64,000 nt of DNA from Candidatus Eiseniibacteriota bacterium (GTDB lineage: Bacteria > Eisenbacteria > RBG-16-71-46), in the NCBI GenBank assembly GCA_016710095.1, contig JADJLL010000009.1, forward strand, positions 62,001 through 126,000. The letters are read 5' to 3'. A program made the position numbers and the translations under genes. Under the pieces are notes generated by a model, which was not told the origin of the DNA, did no database searches, and worked only from the letters and a program-made list of their open reading frames with translations. Shown piece after piece: positions 59,736 to 64,000 of the stretch. Each line of letters begins with the position of its first letter. The stretch's first letter is position 1.

Positions 59736-61250
59736 GTGTCGACCCGCATCGAGGTGCCGATCGGCGTTCCGCACCAGAAGCAGACGCCGGAGGCGCCGCC
59801 GTGCGTGACCGTCGTGTTCGGCGCGACGGGTGACCTCACGCGCCGCAAGCTCATGCCGGCGCTCTACAACCTCGCCGCGGGTGGTCACGTGCGCGACCGC
59901 TTCGCCGCGGTCGGCTGCGCGCGACGTCCGTGGACGCGCGAGGAGTTCGCCGGCCAGATGCGCGCCGGCGTCGACGAGTTCTCGCGCAACAAGCTCGACG
60001 CGCGCACGTGGGAGTGGCTGGAGCCGCGGCTCGACTACGTGTCCGGTGATTTCGCCGATCCCGCGACGTACGCGCGACTGAGCGCGACGCTCGCCGCGCT
60101 CGACGAGAAGCTCGGCACCGAGGGCAACCGGCTCTTCTATCTCGCCGTGCCGCCCGACGAGTTCGGGACGATCCTGCGCAACCTGCGCGACGCGGGCCTG
60201 ATCGTGCCGCCGAACTCGAAGACGTTTTCTCGCGTGATCGTCGAGAAGCCGTTCGGCCGCAGTCTCGAGACGGCGCGGCAGCTCAACGGGCTCGTCGCCG
60301 AGGTGCTCGACGAACCGCAGACGTTCCGCATCGACCACTATCTCGGCAAGGAGACGGTGCAGAACATCATGGTGTTCCGCTTCGCCAACGCGATCTTCGA
60401 GCCGCTCTGGAACCGCAAGTACGTCGACCACGTGCAGATCACCGCGGCCGAGACCGTCGGCGTGGGCACGCGCGGCAAGTTCTACGAGTCCACGGGTGTG
60501 CTGCGCGACATCGTGCAGAACCACCTGCTCGAGGTGCTCACGCTGTGCGCGATGGAGCCGCCGAACAGCGGCGACGCCGACGACGTGCGTGGCGAGAAGC
60601 TCAAGGTGCTCCAGGCGCTCCGCACGCCGTGGTCGGACACCGTGCCGAACGACGTGGTGCTCGGGCAGTACCGCGGCTATCGCTCCGAGCCCGACGTCTC
60701 GCCGGACTCCACGTCGCCGACGTTCGCCGCGATGCGCGTGTTCGTGGACAACTGGCGCTGGCAGGGCGTGCCGTTCTACCTGCGCGCCGGGAAGAAGATG
60801 GCGAAGCGCGTGACCGAGGTGTCGTTCCACATGCAGCCGATCCCGCTGTCGTTGTTCGGCAGCGGGGACCTGTGCGAGCACGTGGAGCCCAACGTGCTCA
60901 CGCTGCGCATCCAGCCCGAGGAAGGCATCACGCTGTCGTTCTCGTCGAAGATGCCGGGCCACGATTTCACCGTGACGCCGGTCGTGATGGACATGAAGTA
61001 CACGGAAGCCTTCGGCGGCGAGCCGCCCGAGGCGTACGAGCGGCTGCTGCTCGACGCGATGCGCGGCGACGCGACGCTGTTCTCGCGCCGCGACGCCGTC
61101 GAGACGTCGTGGCAGTGGATCCAGCCGATCCTCGACTACTGGGACGTGAATCCGCCGAAGGACCTGCCGAACTACGAGCCGGGCTCGTGGGGACCGGAAG
61201 CGGCCGACCGGCTCATGCACGTGGACCGTCGCCAGTGGCGGAATCCGTGA
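59736..61250 (+). CDS. zwf: Glucose-6-phosphate 1-dehydrogenase
   Basis: 504 residues, full length. It makes 6-phosphoglucono-lactone and NADPH from glucose-6-phosphate. The coenzyme loop is VVFGATGDLTRRKLMPALYNLAAGG. The catalytic motif FRIDHYLGKETVQNIMVFRFAN holds the conserved Asp-His-Tyr and Lys. GVPFYLRAGKKMAKRVTEV and the substrate loop RIQPEEGITLSFSSKMPG match the family. The GTG start at 59,736 is three bases after gnd. The stop overlaps pgl by four bases (GTGA). Confidence 0.97.
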   Translation: MSTRIEVPIGVPHQKQTPEAPPCVTVVFGATGDLTRRKLMPALYNLAAGGHVRDRFAAVGCARRPWTREEFAGQMRAGVDEFSRNKLDARTWEWLEPRLDYVSGDFADPATYARLSATLAALDEKLGTEGNRLFYLAVPPDEFGTILRNLRDAGLIVPPNSKTFSRVIVEKPFGRSLETARQLNGLVAEVLDEPQTFRIDHYLGKETVQNIMVFRFANAIFEPLWNRKYVDHVQITAAETVGVGTRGKFYESTGVLRDIVQNHLLEVLTLCAMEPPNSGDADDVRGEKLKVLQALRTPWSDTVPNDVVLGQYRGYRSEPDVSPDSTSPTFAAMRVFVDNWRWQGVPFYLRAGKKMAKRVTEVSFHMQPIPLSLFGSGDLCEHVEPNVLTLRIQPEEGITLSFSSKMPGHDFTVTPVVMDMKYTEAFGGEPPEAYERLLLDAMRGDATLFSRRDAVETSWQWIQPILDYWDVNPPKDLPNYEPGSWGPEAADRLMHVDRRQWRNP

Positions 61251-61970
61251 GAGGCACCGAGCCGCGCGTACGCGTCGTCGCGGACGCCGGTGCGCTCGCG
61301 GCCGCCGCGGCGGAGGTGTTCGCCGATCGCGCCGAACGCGCGATGGAGGACCGCGGCGAGTTCCGCGTGGCGCTTCCGGGCGGGCGGTCCGTGCGCGGCA
61401 TGCTCGAACGCCTCGCGGCGTCGCCGTTCGCCGACGCGATCGAGTGGAGCCGCGTGATCGTGTTCTTCTCCGACGAGCGCGCCGTGCCCGCGGCCGACCC
61501 CGAGAGCAATCACCGGCTCGTGACCGAGGCGCTGCTCACGCCGCTCGGCCAGCGCGCGCCGCGGTGCGAGCGCATGCGTGGCGAAGTGGCCGATCTCGCC
61601 GCCGAGGCGCACGACTACGCCGCGCTGCTCGAGGAACCGCTCGACCTCGTCGTGCTCGGGCTCGGCGAGGACGGTCACGTCGCGTCTCTGTTCCCGAGTT
61701 CTCCGCTGCTCGGCGAGATGCAGGCGCGCGTCGCCGCGGTGATGGACAGCCCGGAAGCCTCCGCCGCAGCGGCTCACGCTCACGCCGCGCACGTTGCTCG
61801 AGGCGCGGGCGCTGCTCGTGCTCGCGAGCGGGACGTCGAAGGCGGAAGCGGCACGCGCCGGGCTCGAGCCGAACGGCGCGGTGGCGGTGACGCCCGCGCG
61901 GCTGGCGCGCGACCCGCGTGCCGAATGGCTGCTCGACGCCGAGGCGGCGGCGCTGCTCGCGCACGACTGA
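61247..61970 (+). CDS. pgl: 6-phosphogluconolactonase (one frameshift)
   Basis: About 240 residues after repair. It hydrolyses the product of Zwf. The family pattern is clear: RVALPGGRSVRGMLERLA, VIVFFSDERAVPAADPESNHRLVTEALL and LDLVVLGLGEDGHVASLFPSSP, which holds the catalytic His region. The frame breaks near 61,753; removing one G gives DSPKPPPQRLTLTPRTLLEARALLVLASG, the normal DevB/NagB-type end. The GTG start at 61,247 overlaps zwf by GTGA. A strong terminator follows, ending the pentose-phosphate operon. Confidence 0.93.
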
Positions 61971-61996
61971 CGCGACTCGCGCGAAAGCCGGAAATA

Positions 61997-62033
61997 CGAG
62001 AAGGGCGCGCCTGCATCCGGCGCGCCCTTCTCG
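61997..62033. terminator. Bidirectional terminator, 15-bp stem
   Basis: Perfect 15-bp stem (61,997-62,011 with 62,019-62,033), loop TGCATCC, between the convergent pgl and HTH-protein genes. Confidence 0.82.
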
Positions 62034-62049
62034 ATTCCGCGTCTCGAGG

Positions 62050-62423
62050 CTACTTCTTGCGCCTCGCCACCTTCTTGCGTGGCTTCGATGCGACGCTGCC
62101 GCCGCCGAAGATGGAGTCGAGGTAACGCTCGACCTCTTCACGCACGATGCCCGGCAGCAGTTCGCGCACCTTCGCCTGGACGCCCGCACGCACCTGCGAG
62201 CTCAGGTCGCCGCTTCGCGCCACGACTCCGGCCCCTTCGCCGAAGCGGGCTTCCGGCCGCGCGGGCCCTTGATGCCCTTCTTCTTGCGCCACGAGTAGTA
62301 CGTCACGGGCGTGACGCCGAACTTCTTCTGCACGTCTTCCGCGGTGAGGCCGTCCTTGATCGCCGTCGCGAGGATTTCCTCGCGCTGCGAATCCGAGTAG
62401 GTCTTCCGCTCTCGCTTGGCCAT
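62050..62423 (-). CDS. Small helix-turn-helix (IS3/IS911-like HTH) protein, frame broken
   Basis: Read across one frame change near 62,210 it is about 124 residues. The first part (KRERKTYSDSQREEILATAIKDGLTAEDVQKKFGVTPVTYYSWRKKKG) is a helix-turn-helix of the transposase-orfA type. The second part (LSSQVRAGVQAKVRELLPGIVREEVERYLDSIFG, then a Lys/Arg-rich end) looks like a helical oligomerisation region and basic tail. No transposase catalytic gene or inverted repeats lie near, so this is probably a domesticated DNA-binding protein of a type common as a stand-alone gene. Target unknown. Confidence 0.7.
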
Positions 62424-62526
62424 GTGTTGCTCCGTTCGTTCGGGGGAACTGCGGTTTGTGTGGCTGCGCGCAGTGCTAACAGTCCCCCGGGGGGGCGGTC
62501 AATCGGATTGTGCCCGGCGAGTGCCC

Positions 62527-63513
62527 TCATGCGACGAATATGAAATGCAGTCCCTCTTGCCATCCTCTGGACATCAGGCTGTCGCGCCACCGCCGGCGTG
62601 CTTTGGGTGAGAGCAACGCGAGCACGAGCGGCTCCCTCGTTTCCCACCCGATTGGTTCCCTGCCGTTCGCCGGCGCGTCCGGCGCCGGTGGCTGCTTCGC
62701 CTCGATCGTGCGCGTGAGGCGGGCGCCGAGAGCCGACTCCCAACGCCGAAGACTCGCGCCCGATCCCACGAGCGTCGCGCGCCTGCCGCCGGCGAGGAAG
62801 CCACGATCGAGCGCCGCGATCTTGAGCGCCGTGAAGCGCTCGTGCGCGTAACGCGCGTCGGTGCGGGTCGAACTGCGGTCGTGCTGGCGCCACGAGTAGA
62901 GCGACCGCGGCAGCTTTTCGAACTGCGCACCGGCCTCGACGAGCCGGATCCAGAGATCGAGGTCCTCCGCCCAGCCGTGTTCGTGCCATCCGCCGACGCG
63001 TTCGAGCGCCTCTCGGCGCAGCGTCACGCAGCCGTGCGCGATCGGGCTGTCGATGAGCAGTTCGTGTTTCATGGCGTCGTGCTCGAGCAGCGCGTTGTGC
63101 CAGAGCATCCAGCGCCGCATGCCCGCACCGAACGCCGAGTGTGGAAACAGGCGCACGCGCGAACCCACGACGTCCACGTCCGGCCGTGAGTCGAGAAACT
63201 CGACCTGTCGCGCGAAGCGTTCGCGATGCGAAAGATCGTCCGCGTCGTGCCGCGCGAGCAGCGCGCCACGCGAGTGGGAGAGCGCGGTGTTGAGCGCCGA
63301 CGGCAGCCCGGCGCCGGCGGTGCGCACGACGCGCAGGCGCGGCTCGTGGCGCGCGGCCTCCTCGAGCGCTTCGCCCGAACCGTCGCTCGAGCCGTCGTCC
63401 ACGGCGATCACTTCGAAGTCCGTGAACGACTGCCGCCACAACGAGGCGAGCGAGGCGGCCAGCCAGGGGCGGGCGTCGCGGACGGGCAGGAGCACGGAGA
63501 GCCGGGGCGTCAT
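62527..63513 (-). CDS. Family 2 glycosyltransferase
   Basis: 328 residues, cytosolic or membrane-associated. The GT-A fold is clear: RLSVLLPVRDARPWLAASLASLWRQSFTDFEVIAVDDGSSDGSGE, the metal-binding DADD (ARHDADDLSHRERF), and WAEDLDLWIRLVEAGAQFEKLPRSLYSWRQHDRSST with the usual ED acid/base motif. GT2 enzymes add sugars to surface polysaccharides or lipids. The start at 63,513 is where the family begins; the frame is open upstream to 63,693 but that extension is unlike GT2. It diverges from the transhydrogenase gene. Confidence 0.92.
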   Translation of the reverse strand: MTPRLSVLLPVRDARPWLAASLASLWRQSFTDFEVIAVDDGSSDGSGEALEEAARHEPRLRVVRTAGAGLPSALNTALSHSRGALLARHDADDLSHRERFARQVEFLDSRPDVDVVGSRVRLFPHSAFGAGMRRWMLWHNALLEHDAMKHELLIDSPIAHGCVTLRREALERVGGWHEHGWAEDLDLWIRLVEAGAQFEKLPRSLYSWRQHDRSSTRTDARYAHERFTALKIAALDRGFLAGGRRATLVGSGASLRRWESALGARLTRTIEAKQPPAPDAPANGREPIGWETREPLVLALLSPKARRRWRDSLMSRGWQEGLHFIFVA

Positions 63514-63713
63514 GGGCCGCACGCTGCCGCATGCGCCGCCGGGTCCGCAACCCATCGCGTGCATACATGGCGGCGCCGGGGCGAGTTGCGCCGGGGCCCT
63601 CCAGTCTCCGCGTTCCCAACCGACACTGCGGAATGCGCGGGGCCGCCATGCCTCGGCCAAATCTTCATCAGGGACGTGAAAGCCTGACTTCACTTCATAC
63701 GGGCGGGAGCGAA

Positions 63714-64000
63714 ATGGAATCCTTCGATCTGGTCGTGATCGGCAGCGGGCCCGGCGGGCAGCGCTGCGCGGTGCAGGCCGCCAAGCTGGGCAAGAAGGTC
63801 GCGCTCATCGAGCGCCGCCACGAGATGGGCGGGGTCTGCATCAACACCGGCACGATCCCCAGCAAGACGATGAAGGAAGCCGTGCTCGACCTCTCGGGCA
63901 TGCGCCAGCGCCGTCTGTACGGCGAGGAGTTCGCGCCCAAGCGCCGCCCGACCGCCGAGGAACTCCTCGCGCGCGTGAACGAGGTGAGCAAGTCGGAGCG
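63714..64000 (+). CDS. sthA: Soluble pyridine nucleotide transhydrogenase, N-terminal part (cut by window end)
   Basis: 95 residues seen. The FAD-binding start FDLVVIGSGPGGQRCAVQAAKLGKKVALIE is that of the pyridine nucleotide-disulfide oxidoreductases. GGVCINTGTIPSKTMKEAVLDLSG has Cys followed by Thr where lipoamide dehydrogenases have the second redox Cys, the mark of SthA-type enzymes, which exchange hydride between NADPH and NADH without a disulfide. GGGAG precedes the ATG. Its closeness to gnd-zwf-pgl fits NADPH balancing. Confidence 0.88.
   Translation, partial: MESFDLVVIGSGPGGQRCAVQAAKLGKKVALIERRHEMGGVCINTGTIPSKTMKEAVLDLSGMRQRRLYGEEFAPKRRPTAEELLARVNEVSKSE

Noticed and set aside
1..64000. 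Many long open frames on the strand opposite to recognised genes (for example 492 to 1,301 codons)
   Set aside because: GC-rich codons leave few stops in the other frames. These frames are Arg/Ala/His-rich, have no domains or ribosome sites, and mirror genes with clear families.
1..64000. CRISPR arrays, prophage, insertion sequences, rRNA
   Set aside because: None seen: no spaced direct repeats, no capsid, integrase or transposase genes, no rRNA-like stretches.

Overview
The window is very GC-rich DNA that reads like a member of the FCB superphylum. The closest match to my knowledge is the Eisenbacteria/Krumholzibacteria type of genome, although no rRNA or marker gene here proves it. The clues are several secreted proteins ending in FlgD-like/type IX secretion (T9SS)-type sorting modules, a PorV-like outer-membrane protein, TonB receptors with a carboxypeptidase-like N-terminal domain, and TPR-plus-Ig architectures. 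There are no phages, insertion sequences or CRISPR arrays. The single tRNA is tRNA-Cys.

Region 1 (1-20,290) is a glycan-use locus around a LacI-type regulator: a heavily disrupted six-hairpin glycosidase, a GH1 beta-glucosidase (opposite strand), the LacI regulator, a secreted CBM9-like protein, a TonB receptor, a 1,098-residue secreted protein, a PorV-like protein, a secreted PF10091 (GH144-type) glucanase and a cytoplasmic GH94 phosphorylase. The last two correspond to separate domains of cyclic beta-1,2-glucan synthase, so beta-1,2-glucan (sophoro-oligosaccharides) is the likeliest substrate. LacI-type operators overlap the promoters of the regulator gene and of the small secreted protein gene at 20,676, and one lies upstream of the CBM9-like gene.

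Region 2 (20,676-29,631) holds the first of two small secreted proteins that share a C-terminal motif (T-[ST]-W-G-x-L-K-x-x-Y-R-stop), then msrA, an M20 peptidase, a MATE exporter, a cysteine-biosynthesis unit (Cys-rich leader peptide, intrinsic terminator, cysK, cysE), the second motif protein and a phosphodiesterase/sulfatase-like TPR protein.

Region 3 (29,647-44,396) has an RND efflux pump with its adaptor, a CDF cation exporter, an S1-domain protein, a dicarboxylate-type symporter, small envelope proteins, a TPR/Ig protein, citrate synthase, a glutathione peroxidase and tRNA-Cys. Region 4 (44,473-58,541) has a multidomain purple-acid-phosphatase-like protein, a second TonB receptor, a DUF2934 protein, a candidate structured RNA, a large hybrid histidine kinase, an MFS transporter, asparagine synthase and an ArnT-type glycosyltransferase. 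Region 5 (58,836-64,000) is an NADPH module (gnd-zwf-pgl, then the start of sthA on the same strand) with a GT2 glycosyltransferase and a small helix-turn-helix protein between them on the other strand.

Quality warning: many genes, including housekeeping ones, carry single-base frame breaks. Outside the first 1.6 kb nearly all can be repaired by removing one base from a G or C run, which points to base-calling error more than decay. The first 1.6 kb is the most damaged part.
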